This document shows positions 25,689 through 34,785 of a DNA stretch of 64,000 nucleotides, piece by piece. The notes beneath the pieces were generated by a model. That model was not told the DNA's origin. It ran no database searches and saw only the letters and a list, made by a program, of their open reading frames with translations. Source of the stretch: JBOFWL01 sp051653605 (GTDB lineage Bacteria; Spirochaetota; Brevinematia; Brevinematales; Brevinemataceae); assembly GCA_051653605.1 (NCBI GenBank), contig JBOFWL010000028.1, positions 168,931 to 232,930 on the forward strand. The letters are read 5' to 3'. The position numbers and the translations under genes are program-made. Numbering within the stretch: the stretch's first letter is position 1; the number at the start of each line of letters is the position of its first letter.

Positions 25689-27413
25689 ATGTTAGTACAA
25701 GGAATCCCCGCCTGTCCGGGAATTGTTTCGGGCAAAATTTTTGTCTTATCTGCACCAGAGATTGTTATCAATCAGCGTCCTATTGATCCTGTTCAGGTTG
25801 ATTTAGAAATTCAAAATTTTTATCGTGGGCGAGAATTAGCAAAAGCTCAGATTGAAAATATTCGCAATATTACCCTAAAAAATATTGGGGAAGAAGAAGC
25901 TGCAATTTTTGAAGGTCACTTAGAGATTCTTCTAGATGAAGAGGTTGAAAATGAAATCATCGCGTTGGTGAAAGACTCTTTAGCCTCCGCAGATTTTGCA
26001 ACTCACCAAGTTGCTGAAACCTATATCTCAACTTTTGAGGCAATGGAAGACGAATACATGAAAGCTCGCGCGGCAGATATGAAGGATATTTTCCGACGAC
26101 TAACCGCAAATATCCTCAATATACCTCTTCCTTCGCTGGCTGAAATTGATGAACCTGTCATCATCGCCGCAACCGACCTCACTCCTTCTGATACTGCTCA
26201 GATGGATCGCACAAAGGTTCTTGGCTTCATCACTGCAGAAGGTGGGCCTACCTCTCACGTTGCTATTATGAGTAGGACTCTTGTTATTCCAGCTATTGTT
26301 GGGGCAAGAGAATTGTTAAAATATGCAAAAGATGGGTTAAAAATCATTTTAGATGCTCAAGAAGGAGCAGCGATTATTTCTCCTACACCTGATGAAACTA
26401 AAATCTATGAAAGCCGCGCTAAAAAATTTGCTTCCGAACAAGAGTTTTTAAAAGGGCTTAAAGATTTACCCGCAATTACAAAAGATGGCCATACTCTCGA
26501 GCTTTGTGCAAACGTTGGAACCGATATCGATGCACTTCCTGCTATCGAGCAAGGAGCCGAAGGCGTTGGGCTTTATCGCACCGAGTTTCTCTACATGGAT
26601 CGCTCAAATTGGCCTACCGAAGAAGAACAAACCATTGCTTATAGTAATGTAGTTCGTGCATTTAACGGTAAACTTGTTGTCATACGAACACTTGATATTG
26701 GGGGCGATAAAAGCCTAAGTTACTTCAAATTTCCTCATGAAGAAAATCCATTTTTGGGCTGGCGCGCGCTTAGAATTTGTTTAGATAGACCAGATATTTT
26801 CAAAACTCAGCTTCGTGCTATTTTACGAGCATCTGCTCTTGGGCCTGTTGGAATTATGTATCCCATGGTGATTTCCGTAGATGAAGTCCGTCGGGCCAAT
26901 CATCTTCTCGAAGAGTGTAAAGCCGAGCTTCGCTCTGAAAAAGTGCCTTTCGATGAAAAAATCCAACAAGGTGTTATGATAGAAACTCCCGCCGCAGCCA
27001 TGCTTGCCGGTGAATTAGCAAGTATCGTCGATTTCTTCAGCTATGGTACGAATGATCTCATTCAATATACTCTAGCTGTCGACCGTGGAAATCCTCATAT
27101 TACAAAACTTTATGAAAACTACCACCCCTCTGTGTTACGCTTAATTGCTAAAGCCACAGAAGATGCTATTGCTAAAAATTCATGGGTTGGAGTTTGTGGA
27201 GAAATGGGGGGAGATCCTCTCGCAACATTATTTTTCTTAGGAATTGGGGTGAAAGAACTCAGTATGAGTGCCATTAATATCCCCAAAGTGAAGCAGATTA
27301 TTCGTTCAACAACCAAAGAACATGCCGTTAGTGTTGCTAAAAACGTTCTCACCATGACTTCATCACAAGAAATTCAAGAATACCTCAAAAAAGAAGTAGA
27401 TAAAATTATCTAA
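25689..27413 (+). CDS. ptsI: PTS enzyme I (phosphoenolpyruvate-protein phosphotransferase)
   Basis: EI takes phosphate from PEP and gives it to HPr. The 574-aa protein has the N-terminal HPr-binding/phosphohistidine domain with the active-site GGPTSHVAIMSR (His in TSHVA). The C-terminal PEP-binding barrel carries GVGLYRTEFLYMDR, the RTLDIGGDKSLSY motif and SYGTNDLIQYTLAVDR, with the C-terminal active-site Cys in VGVCGEMGGD. Length is normal. AGGAG lies 9 nt upstream of the ATG. It is third in the operon with the NagB-like and NagB-NagA genes, followed by HPr. Confidence 0.97.
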   Translation: MLVQGIPACPGIVSGKIFVLSAPEIVINQRPIDPVQVDLEIQNFYRGRELAKAQIENIRNITLKNIGEEEAAIFEGHLEILLDEEVENEIIALVKDSLASADFATHQVAETYISTFEAMEDEYMKARAADMKDIFRRLTANILNIPLPSLAEIDEPVIIAATDLTPSDTAQMDRTKVLGFITAEGGPTSHVAIMSRTLVIPAIVGARELLKYAKDGLKIILDAQEGAAIISPTPDETKIYESRAKKFASEQEFLKGLKDLPAITKDGHTLELCANVGTDIDALPAIEQGAEGVGLYRTEFLYMDRSNWPTEEEQTIAYSNVVRAFNGKLVVIRTLDIGGDKSLSYFKFPHEENPFLGWRALRICLDRPDIFKTQLRAILRASALGPVGIMYPMVISVDEVRRANHLLEECKAELRSEKVPFDEKIQQGVMIETPAAAMLAGELASIVDFFSYGTNDLIQYTLAVDRGNPHITKLYENYHPSVLRLIAKATEDAIAKNSWVGVCGEMGGDPLATLFFLGIGVKELSMSAINIPKVKQIIRSTTKEHAVSVAKNVLTMTSSQEIQEYLKKEVDKII

Positions 27414-27434
27414 ATACACTATAAGGAGCCTAAC

Positions 27435-27698
27435 ATGGCAACAGGAACAGCAGTTATTAAAAATGAAACAGGTCTACATACTCGTCCTGGCAACGAATTT
27501 ATTAAATACGTTAAAGGCTTACCCGGGGTAACCGTTGAAGTTGAAAAAGCTGGCAAACGTATTAAAGCAACATCATTACTTCAAATTATGAGCCTTGGTG
27601 TTAAAAAAGGTGATGAATTGACCGTTTTTGTTGAAGGCGACAATGCTGATAACGTTCTTAAAGAAATTATCGTTTTCTTAGAAACTTTAAAAGACTAA
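27435..27698 (+). CDS. ptsH: PTS phosphocarrier HPr
   Basis: An 87-aa HPr with the phosphorylated His in GLHTRPG (residue 15) and the regulatory-serine region SLLQIMSLGVKKGDE. The Ser46 position is present, so HPr kinase control is possible, although no hprK lies in this window. It passes phosphate from EI to EIIA proteins such as the one at 22227. AAGGAG precedes the ATG and a strong terminator follows. Confidence 0.97.
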   Translation: MATGTAVIKNETGLHTRPGNEFIKYVKGLPGVTVEVEKAGKRIKATSLLQIMSLGVKKGDELTVFVEGDNADNVLKEIIVFLETLKD

Positions 27699-27701
27699 AA
27701 A

Positions 27702-27726
27702 AAAGCCCCTTTATTGGGGCTTTTTT
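27702..27726. terminator. Terminator after ptsH, shared with the MATE gene
   Basis: AAAGCCCC / GGGGCTTT hairpin with T-runs on both strands, between two convergent genes. Confidence 0.9.
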
Positions 27727-27732
27727 TATTTA

Positions 27733-29151
27733 TTATCTAAATGGAAGTTGTTCTTGCCCAGATACTAAAACTGGCTTATCTTCTTCTAGAGGCTTTTTTT
27801 CATTCCACAAACGGTGAAAGCGTCGCAAATATACTACCACAATCGTTATTTCAAGAGCGTACCTTACTAATTCTTGAATAAAAATCGCTGCGTACGCGCC
27901 CGCTATCCCCCAAGATAAAACTAGTAGGAAAAACATCTGCGTGCTTAATCTCACCATATCACAGGTAAAACCAATCAGTAAATTCCACCGACTTTTGCCA
28001 ATAGCAAGCAGCGTTGAAATAAAAATACCTGTGTAGATAACTTCAACAGTAATAAGAATAAGCCATGGGATATTTTCCAATATTTTTTCGGCAATGTAGG
28101 GGTCGTTTGTAAAAAGGCGAATAATCTGCACTCTGAAAATCACTAAGATAGCGATCATCGCCAATCCAAAATAGGTTTTCATTACAAAAGCTGCTCTCAA
28201 AATAGCATACAGTCGATCGGTTCGTTTTGCTCCAAAAGCTCTCCCTATAAGCGAGGTTACTGCCGTATCAAAACCAAGGAGAACTCGAAATGAAAAATCA
28301 CTCAACATAAATCCAACGGTAAAAATAGCTCCACCTAATGGAATAGCACGATTTATCATCATAATTGCTGTCGAAGAAACAAAACTCCATGAAATATTCA
28401 TCCCACTTTGAGGAATAAATAGTAGAAGTCGTTCTTTCATATACCATCTCAGTGGCTCTTTTTTTGTAAAATGCTGAATTCCAAGAATATTGTTTTTCCA
28501 ATAATACATAGAGATAACAATAGCGCCAATAAATTCAGCGACAATCGTTGCAAACGCAGCTCCTTTAATTCCCCACCCTAGCGTCCAGATAAAAATTGGA
28601 TCGAGTAAAATATTAAAAAAGCTCTGCAAAAGCCCAGATATCAAAAGAATTCTTGTTTTTCCTTGAGCCTCCAGAACAAATGCCGGTACAATATAAAAAA
28701 TAACTCTAAAGGAGTACACCCAGGTAAATACCGAAATGTAATCCAGCGCTTCCACTGCCGATTCTGGAGCAAGATTCATGGTTTTAACTAATAATGAAGG
28801 TAAAGGGAGAACTTTCCAAATAAATAAGTAGGCAAATGATAGAAATAATCCCATTATCAATGTTGTTTTGACAACTTTTGAAGCATCTTTATGTTTTTTG
28901 GCTCCCAAACGTTGAGCAACCATCACCGTTGTAGACGAACCCAACCCTAGCCAGATCGAATCAAACAGCCAAATCGGCACCGTGATCGACCCCAAGGCCG
29001 CTAAACTTTCGCTCTTATATTGCCCAATATACATGCTATCGATCAATTGTTGAACATATTGCGCAGTTGATCGAATACTCGCCGGGATACCTATCCCTAA
29101 GATAAGTGGATAAATCTTGCGAGATAATTTTTTAATGTGTAAGCTATTCAC
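27733..29151 (-). CDS. MATE family efflux transporter
   Basis: A 472-aa inner-membrane protein with about twelve predicted helices in two MatE repeats (residues 15-175 and 245-405). It has features such as YVQQLIDSMYIGQYKSESLAAL and TTVMVAQRLGAKK at the N-terminal repeat and FDTAVTSLIGRAFGAKR at the second. The family exports cationic drugs or metabolites with Na+ or H+ antiport; the substrate is not predictable. GTG at 29151 is the start, with AGGAG 8 nt upstream. The C-terminus ends in a hydrophilic tail (SGQEQLPFR). Confidence 0.92.
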   Translation of the reverse strand: MNSLHIKKLSRKIYPLILGIGIPASIRSTAQYVQQLIDSMYIGQYKSESLAALGSITVPIWLFDSIWLGLGSSTTVMVAQRLGAKKHKDASKVVKTTLIMGLFLSFAYLFIWKVLPLPSLLVKTMNLAPESAVEALDYISVFTWVYSFRVIFYIVPAFVLEAQGKTRILLISGLLQSFFNILLDPIFIWTLGWGIKGAAFATIVAEFIGAIVISMYYWKNNILGIQHFTKKEPLRWYMKERLLLFIPQSGMNISWSFVSSTAIMMINRAIPLGGAIFTVGFMLSDFSFRVLLGFDTAVTSLIGRAFGAKRTDRLYAILRAAFVMKTYFGLAMIAILVIFRVQIIRLFTNDPYIAEKILENIPWLILITVEVIYTGIFISTLLAIGKSRWNLLIGFTCDMVRLSTQMFFLLVLSWGIAGAYAAIFIQELVRYALEITIVVVYLRRFHRLWNEKKPLEEDKPVLVSGQEQLPFR

Positions 29152-29270
29152 AGCTCATACTCCTAATGACATAGTAGTGAGAAAAATATTAAAGAGAATT
29201 AGTACTTCTCTAATATAAATTTAGCAAAAAGAAGAGTCTATACAAAACTATCTGCCCTCACAGGTGCAGA

Positions 29271-29303
29271 CATAAAAAAAATTCTCTATTTTAAATAGAG
29301 AAT
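29271..29303 (-). terminator. Terminator after the TauE/SafE-like gene
   Basis: ATTCTCTATT / AATAGAGAAT stem followed by T8 on the minus strand. A second small hairpin (TCTGC...GCAGA, 29251-29270) lies just beyond it. Confidence 0.8.
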
Positions 29304-29357
29304 AGAAGAAGTCTATTATCAGCTAGATTTCATATTGTTTGATCATTGGTGAAATGA

Positions 29358-29726
29358 CTATGTGGAAAACCACATTCGCACAGCGATTATAATCATTAGA
29401 ATACAGAAAGATCGACGAACATATATCATTGCGTTATCTGGTATAACATTATTAATAACATAAGCGCTGATAAAAGTACCTATAAAGGCACCAATCCATA
29501 ATAACGCCGCAGATTTTATACTAACATTACCCGCTCGAAAATAGGTTATCGTCCCCAAAATAGAAGGAGCAATAAGGAACATGGCAAGAGATGTGCCTTG
29601 TGCCAGCCTTTGATCAAAACCCATAAGCATGACCAAAGCTGGTACAATAACAATTCCCCCACCAATTCCAAATGCGCCGCTTAGAATACCAGCGAGAAGA
29701 CCAAATAAAATAATTGAAATATTCAT
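29358..29726 (-). CDS. Half-size TauE/SafE (DUF81) membrane protein
   Basis: A 122-aa integral membrane protein with four predicted helices. It carries the family's glycine-rich GILSGAFGIGGGIVIVPALV and the GTSLAMF segment. Full TauE/SafE transporters (sulfite, sulfoacetate or related anions) have two such repeats in about 250 aa; this is only the N-terminal repeat, so it would have to dimerise or pair with another half. No second half follows. It comes 19 nt after the lipoprotein at 29746. Confidence 0.82.
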   Translation of the reverse strand: MNISIILFGLLAGILSGAFGIGGGIVIVPALVMLMGFDQRLAQGTSLAMFLIAPSILGTITYFRAGNVSIKSAALLWIGAFIGTFISAYVINNVIPDNAMIYVRRSFCILMIIIAVRMWFST

Positions 29727-29745
29727 TTATTCGGCTTATCCTTTA

Positions 29746-30231
29746 TTAGGGTTTTTTTGTAGCAATAATATCAGGAGTTCCGTCGTTTTTAATAGCGACT
29801 TTTGTCATATCAACATTATCTCTGCTTTCGCCAAGTTCGAGAGAAGTGAAATCGCTATCAATAGGCACATTGATTTTCTTAGCTGCAAAGTATAGACTGT
29901 CGTTTGAAATAATCATTCCAACATAACCTTTGAAGATTATTCCATTAGGTGATAACAACCATCTTGAAAAGACAGCCTTATCGCTACTATACACACTTTC
30001 TAAAACAAAAGTTGTTATGCTAGGAACACGAAGAGTATTTGTGATTATAACAGCTGTTTCTCCATTAGGAAATGCAAAATTCCCATTTTCGATAGCATCC
30101 ACAAAACCTTTAGCAACTACAGAATTAACTGGGCTTCCACCTGTTGAATCAACTCTTTCTGTAAGTGTTTCTTGATTAGTTGTAGCACTACAACCAGCAG
30201 CTATTAACAAGGTAAACAATATTTTCTTCAT
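29746..30231 (-). CDS. Small lipoprotein of unknown function
   Basis: A 161-aa product with lipoprotein signal MKKILFTLLIAAGCSATT (lipobox IAAGC, Cys14). The mature part is beta-rich with no motif I recognise. AGGAGGATATT precedes the ATG and a strong TTGACA/TATAAT promoter lies upstream. It is probably co-transcribed with the half-size TauE/SafE gene. Confidence 0.8.
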   Translation of the reverse strand: MKKILFTLLIAAGCSATTNQETLTERVDSTGGSPVNSVVAKGFVDAIENGNFAFPNGETAVIITNTLRVPSITTFVLESVYSSDKAVFSRWLLSPNGIIFKGYVGMIISNDSLYFAAKKINVPIDSDFTSLELGESRDNVDMTKVAIKNDGTPDIIATKKP

Positions 30232-30260
30232 AATATCCTCCTTTGGACAAAATACAGTAC

Positions 30261-30290
30261 ATTATACTACAAAACACAATGGTTTGTCAA
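30261..30290 (-). promoter_or_regulatory. Strong sigma-70 promoter of the lipoprotein at 29746
   Basis: TTGACA (30290-30285), 18 nt, TATAAT (30266-30261); both hexamers are perfect. Confidence 0.75.
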
Positions 30291-30301
30291 GAACTTTAAA
30301 G

Positions 30302-30330
30302 TTGCGTGATTTCTCAATTTACACTATAAT
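30302..30330 (+). promoter_or_regulatory. Sigma-70 promoter of the exported protein at 30354
   Basis: TTGCGT (30302-30307), 17 nt, TATAAT (30325-30330); divergent from the promoter at 30261-30290. Confidence 0.6.
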
Positions 30331-30353
30331 ATTTAATCATGCTGGAGGCATTT

Positions 30354-31994
30354 ATGATAAAATATACGTGGCTTTTTTTTCTTTTTCCTATTTTTATTTT
30401 CTCAAATGAATTTTGGATCAACGTAGAGCAGACGGGCCCCCGAGAAATACTTTTCAATGTAGAATACGATGGAAATCCTAAGGACATTATTCTTCCTCAT
30501 AGAGTAAAAATTGTTCAAGCTATTAATTCTAATCTTCTTAAAAATGTAGGTGAAGATTTAGATGAGGATATCACTGATAATTATTATTTAGAAGAAGCTG
30601 AAACTATCACTTTTTCCTATAGTATTTTTCTCACAGAAGAGCCCGAATATGGTAATTTAATCGAAGATTGGTATCCTACCGTTAAAGGGGATGAAAATTC
30701 TTCTTATAAATTAACAATTACCGAAAATAAGGCTTTTATTTTCCCTTATAGACAGTTGGACGATGGCACATACTCATTTTCCACTGCTGAAAAGCCTAAA
30801 ATGGCAATATCTCGCTTTGTACGGCTTCCAGAATCGGGCTTTCTTCCTGTCACCATTTATAGTAGCCTTGGTGTTGATGCCACGCATGATGAAATCCGGC
30901 GTATTTATGAGCATAATGTGAGCATTTATGGTTATCAAAATATCAATGAAATTGTTATCGTCAATAATCCCCGTATTCCTGAAGATATTTTCTGGACAGC
31001 AGGCAAATTATTTATTTCTATGCCTTCTCGTGGGACGATCAATCAATTTTCACGCCTCATCCCTGATGCTTGGATGAACGTTGTTCCCAGTCTTAGCGCT
31101 CGCCTCTTTAAAATGATAAAAGATAGTGTGTTGAGACTCAAACCTCTCAGCACTCCTCCAAATAATGAAGGGCCTTATGTCAGCGATCCTTTATGGGTTG
31201 AACCTGTTGGATCCAAAAGTTACTATAGCTCTTTGTTTGAAAAGGGATTAGACAATAATGGTAGCGGTATCGAACTTGTTGATGTGAATGCTGCGGCTCT
31301 TATTGAAAATAAGTCGATGCTGTCACTTGCCCAAAAACATATTGGTGTTGAAGACTTCTTTGCGGGAGTGAAACAAATGTTTGAAGTGCGACTAGCCGCT
31401 GAAGAAAACAAACCCGACTACGAGCAACTAGATTGGGATTCTCTTCTTCAAGATAAGCTTTCCGAGCCTTTACTAAGTTTCTTCAAAAAAGATGCTTTCC
31501 GGCCTGGATTTAATGCTTCTTTATCCATCGAAAGTAATATGGCCATTCGAAATAGCCAGTACATCCCTAATTTTAGTATACAACAAGATACTGGAGTAAT
31601 TTCTATAGAGTGGAACGGGAGCAACTCTAGCCCTCTTAATACAGATGCATTATGGGTTCAACTTGATAGAGATCGTTTAATTCCTAGATTAGACTATTTA
31701 AGTAGCTATATGACCCGCGACACCAACGAACAACGCATTAGGGAAAAAGTAATGATGGCGGCTCAACGCCTCAAAAGCCCTTCTGTTTCTGGGTTTCGAA
31801 CTCACTACGAGTGCATGAGTTTTCCTGCCCCAGAGAATCCATATGATGTTGCCGAAGGCACTCCTGTTTACGTGGTAGTCAGTCTAGTTTCGACAATGCA
31901 TGGTGGAACGCTGAAACCAGCAATTCAAGAAGCATTTTTTATTATGAACGAAACAGAACGCCCTATGCACATAACAACCAGACTTAGATTATAA
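30354..31994 (+). CDS. Large exported protein of unknown function
   Basis: A 546-aa product with a signal peptide (MIKYTWLFFLFPIFIFSNE) and no other membrane segment, so periplasmic or outer-surface. The first 270 residues look beta-rich, the middle carries helices (IENKSMLSLAQKHIGVEDFF), and the C-terminus returns to beta. I recognise no family or catalytic motif. The ATG at 30354 is preferred because TGGAGG lies 7 nt upstream; the ATG at 30339 would overlap that ribosome site. It is monocistronic, between its own promoter and terminator. Confidence 0.75.
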   Translation: MIKYTWLFFLFPIFIFSNEFWINVEQTGPREILFNVEYDGNPKDIILPHRVKIVQAINSNLLKNVGEDLDEDITDNYYLEEAETITFSYSIFLTEEPEYGNLIEDWYPTVKGDENSSYKLTITENKAFIFPYRQLDDGTYSFSTAEKPKMAISRFVRLPESGFLPVTIYSSLGVDATHDEIRRIYEHNVSIYGYQNINEIVIVNNPRIPEDIFWTAGKLFISMPSRGTINQFSRLIPDAWMNVVPSLSARLFKMIKDSVLRLKPLSTPPNNEGPYVSDPLWVEPVGSKSYYSSLFEKGLDNNGSGIELVDVNAAALIENKSMLSLAQKHIGVEDFFAGVKQMFEVRLAAEENKPDYEQLDWDSLLQDKLSEPLLSFFKKDAFRPGFNASLSIESNMAIRNSQYIPNFSIQQDTGVISIEWNGSNSSPLNTDALWVQLDRDRLIPRLDYLSSYMTRDTNEQRIREKVMMAAQRLKSPSVSGFRTHYECMSFPAPENPYDVAEGTPVYVVVSLVSTMHGGTLKPAIQEAFFIMNETERPMHITTRLRL

Positions 31995-32001
31995 ACATAG
32001 A

Positions 32002-32028
32002 AAAGCCTCCCAGTAAAAGGGAGGCTTT
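32002..32028. terminator. Bidirectional terminator at 32 kb
   Basis: AAAGCCTCCC / GGGAGGCTTT, 10-bp stem with a 7-nt loop and T7 on the plus strand, between convergent genes. Confidence 0.9.
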
Positions 32029-32044
32029 TTTTATTATAAGTTGA

Positions 32045-32914
32045 TTAATGATCGTGGTCGTGATCTCTATCACCAAAAATATCTGTAAAATTACAAGAAA
32101 TATGTGATGATGATCTGCTGCTTTGAGCTAAAGATTCTCCCGAGAGAGTTCTTACTCTACGGATCATGAGATCCTCATAGTAGGGCGTAACTGCAATATA
32201 GTTAGCAACTTGCTGAGGCGTTGCCAGCCTGATAGCCTCTCTTAAAGGATCATGCACACCATAATTGACGCCTGAACTATGAAAATACCCCATATTGTGG
32301 GTGACTTCATGTAAAATAATGAGAGCCATCTCTTGAACTTGCCCCTTAGTATAATCTGTATCATCTCTAACCCAGATAATATGGCTAAAGCCACCAACTG
32401 TAGCTTCTGCTAGCACATTATCATCTAGGGGGCGTTTTACCAATGAAATTGAAAAGTTAATATTTTTAATTTCATCAAGTATAACTTTTGGTGATCGAGG
32501 CGTCATCCCATCATTTTCAAAAAACACACCATTGAGCATTTCTTGCTCAAAAACTGGGCTATTAACAACAAATCGGATCATATCAAACACATCTGCAAAA
32601 AACAGGCGTTCTGCAAACGAAAACTGTTTGCCTTCTCCCGTATTTTGAAAAAAATTGAAGCCCAAAGAAAATTTAGGATATAAGCTAGTAAATCCTGTAG
32701 GATTTTGTGCCACCCATGGGTTTCTCTTATTTAATTCTATAGGAAATGTTTCTAAAGGATTTTGCCAAAAGCTAATGTACGGGTTAAGGTACTGTTTTCT
32801 TTGATATCCAGCTTCCGGTCGCTCTGGTACATCTACTGCATCTAGATTTTCAGACATTGTAAAGCTACATCCACTCATTAATAGTAGAAGGCACCACGAC
32901 AGGAAATACTTCAT
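32045..32914 (-). CDS. Lipoprotein with a metzincin-type zinc protease motif and Asp/His tail
   Basis: A 289-aa lipoprotein (lipobox LMSGC, Cys16). Residues 202-212 read HEVTHNMGYFH, an exact HExxHxxGxxH, the zinc site of metzincin proteases with the catalytic Glu203; it is preceded by a helix (QEMALIILHE). A Met-turn is not obvious downstream. The C-terminus ends in DRDHDHDH, a possible metal-collecting tail. A surface or periplasmic metalloprotease is the best reading, but I recognise no named family outside the motif. It follows gpmI by 11 nt and may be its co-transcript. Confidence 0.8.
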   Translation of the reverse strand: MKYFLSWCLLLLMSGCSFTMSENLDAVDVPERPEAGYQRKQYLNPYISFWQNPLETFPIELNKRNPWVAQNPTGFTSLYPKFSLGFNFFQNTGEGKQFSFAERLFFADVFDMIRFVVNSPVFEQEMLNGVFFENDGMTPRSPKVILDEIKNINFSISLVKRPLDDNVLAEATVGGFSHIIWVRDDTDYTKGQVQEMALIILHEVTHNMGYFHSSGVNYGVHDPLREAIRLATPQQVANYIAVTPYYEDLMIRRVRTLSGESLAQSSRSSSHISCNFTDIFGDRDHDHDH

Positions 32915-32925
32915 ATATATCCACC

Positions 32926-34563
32926 TTATTTTTTAAAATTAATAAGAGAGGGTAGATATTCCTGAGGAGCTTCAAAACCAAGCAGATTACATAAGGTAGA
33001 TGCAACGTTTGCTAATCCGGCAGGTTCTTCAACTTGAGCAAGAACATACTCTCCATTATAATTGGGGTCGAAAATTGTAAATGGGACAGGCGCCAGCGTG
33101 TGAGCTGTCATTGGCGATTTCTCACCTGTTTTTTTATCTACTGACCACATTTGATCGGCGTTACCGTGATCCGCAAGGACGATCATAATACCATTAGTTT
33201 TTTTAATTGCATCTGAGAGGCTTTTCAAGCCTTCATCAACGGCTTCTACTGATGTTACTGTTGCTTGGTAGTCGCCTGTATGTCCAACCATATCACCATT
33301 GGGGTAGTTGATACGAATATGTTGAAATTCACCACTTTCTATAGCTTTAACGGCTTCTTCTGTGATTTCTTTAGCTTTCATCTTAGGAGCTTGATTAAAA
33401 GGAATATTATCCGACTTAATCTCGACATATTTTTCCATTGATTCGTTGAGGTAGCCCGATTTATTTCCATTCCAGAAATAAGTAACGTGTCCATATTTTT
33501 GGGTTTCAGAGATTGCAAATGTCTTGATACCATTATTTACGAGGTATTCTCCAACAGGCCGTTCAATATTTGGAGGAGTGACCAAAAACAATGGGGGGAT
33601 TTTGAGGTCGCCATCGTATTGCATCATACCAGCAAACATAACATTTGGGCGCGCACCTCTATCAAATTGAGTAAAATTGTCTGCCGTAAACGCAGAAGAG
33701 ATTTCTAAAGCTCTGTCTCCGCGGTAGTTGAAAAGAATTACACTATCACCATCGCTAATTTTACCAATAGGAGCCCCATTGCTGTCTACAACGACAAAAG
33801 GAGGATTGTATTGATCGTTTCGTTCTGCATCTTCTTTATAGAAGGTATCGATGGCTTCGGTAGCACTGGTGAAAGAGCGATCTGCCTTACCATGAACATG
33901 GAGATTCCATCCTCTTTCAACCATAGGCCAATCGGCATTATAGCGATCCATAGTGATAACCATGCGGCCACCACCAGAGGCAATAGCATAAGTAAAGCCA
34001 TATTTAGATTTAATTTCAGTAAAGAGTTCTTCCATGCGAGCAACATAGCCTGCAGCAGAGCGTCCACCGACATCTCTTCCATCGGTAAGGGCATGAATAA
34101 AGACTTTTTCAACGCCTTGCTCTGCAGCCTTTGAGACCATTGCGATTAGCTGATTTATATTTGAGTGCACACCACCATCAGAGAGTAGCCCTAAAAAATG
34201 GAGTGCAGTCTTTTTTTGTTTGCAATTATCAATGAGTTGGCTCCATGTGCCTTGAAAAATAGAGCCATTTTCGATAGCTTGATTAACCAATTTTGCGCCT
34301 TGAGCAAAAATTCGACCAGCCCCAAGAGCATTATGGCCTACTTCGGAATTTCCCATATCATCATCGGAAGGCATTCCCACTGCTGTACCATGCGCCTTTA
34401 GAAGACGATGAACAGGACCGGCCATTAAGTTGTTTAAAACTGGGGTTTGGGCGCCTTTGACAGCATTCCCATCGGCGCTATCGGTGAATCCAACTCCGTC
34501 CATGACAACTAAAACAACTGGGCCCTTAGGCTGGAAAGGAACTTTTTTTAAAGTTAGTGACAT
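32926..34563 (-). CDS. gpmI: 2,3-bisphosphoglycerate-independent phosphoglycerate mutase
   Basis: GpmI interconverts 3- and 2-phosphoglycerate in glycolysis using two Mn ions. The 545-aa alkaline-phosphatase-fold enzyme has VVMDGVGF (metal Asp), the phosphoserine loop DDDMGNSEVGH, HALTDGRDVGGRS, and the C-terminal metal site LADHGNADQM with TAHTLAPVPF. ATG at 34563 is chosen as GAGG lies 6 nt before it, two codons after another ATG. A TTGAAA/TATAAT promoter lies upstream. Confidence 0.96.
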   Translation of the reverse strand: MSLTLKKVPFQPKGPVVLVVMDGVGFTDSADGNAVKGAQTPVLNNLMAGPVHRLLKAHGTAVGMPSDDDMGNSEVGHNALGAGRIFAQGAKLVNQAIENGSIFQGTWSQLIDNCKQKKTALHFLGLLSDGGVHSNINQLIAMVSKAAEQGVEKVFIHALTDGRDVGGRSAAGYVARMEELFTEIKSKYGFTYAIASGGGRMVITMDRYNADWPMVERGWNLHVHGKADRSFTSATEAIDTFYKEDAERNDQYNPPFVVVDSNGAPIGKISDGDSVILFNYRGDRALEISSAFTADNFTQFDRGARPNVMFAGMMQYDGDLKIPPLFLVTPPNIERPVGEYLVNNGIKTFAISETQKYGHVTYFWNGNKSGYLNESMEKYVEIKSDNIPFNQAPKMKAKEITEEAVKAIESGEFQHIRINYPNGDMVGHTGDYQATVTSVEAVDEGLKSLSDAIKKTNGIMIVLADHGNADQMWSVDKKTGEKSPMTAHTLAPVPFTIFDPNYNGEYVLAQVEEPAGLANVASTLCNLLGFEAPQEYLPSLINFKK

Positions 34564-34606
34564 TTTCATCCTCTTTTATGGTATTTAATCATGTATACTC
34601 CCTAAC

Positions 34607-34635
34607 ATTATACTACATTTTGGTTTTTTTTTCAA
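34607..34635 (-). promoter_or_regulatory. Sigma-70 promoter of gpmI
   Basis: TTGAAA (34635-34630), 17 nt, TATAAT (34612-34607). Confidence 0.65.
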
Positions 34636-34665
34636 GAAAGTCAACTCATAAAAAATATAAAATCC

Positions 34666-34694
34666 TTGAGTTCGGTATGATTTTTTGATATAAT
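34666..34694 (+). promoter_or_regulatory. Sigma-70 promoter of the NifU-like gene
   Basis: TTGAGT (34666-34671), 17 nt, TATAAT (34689-34694). The leader to the ATG at 34786 is about 85 nt. I looked for a riboswitch fold there and saw none I could support. Confidence 0.6.
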
Positions 34695-34785
34695 ATGAGT
34701 AAAGTAACTTATTCTTATTGTGTACTTTTTAAGTGTTAAGATATTTCTAATTCAGTAAAATAAATCCGTATGAAGGAGTGCTATA

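Noticed and set aside
34695..34785. Riboswitch in the NifU-like gene leader
   Set aside because: The 85-nt leader shows no stem pattern I can match to a known class.
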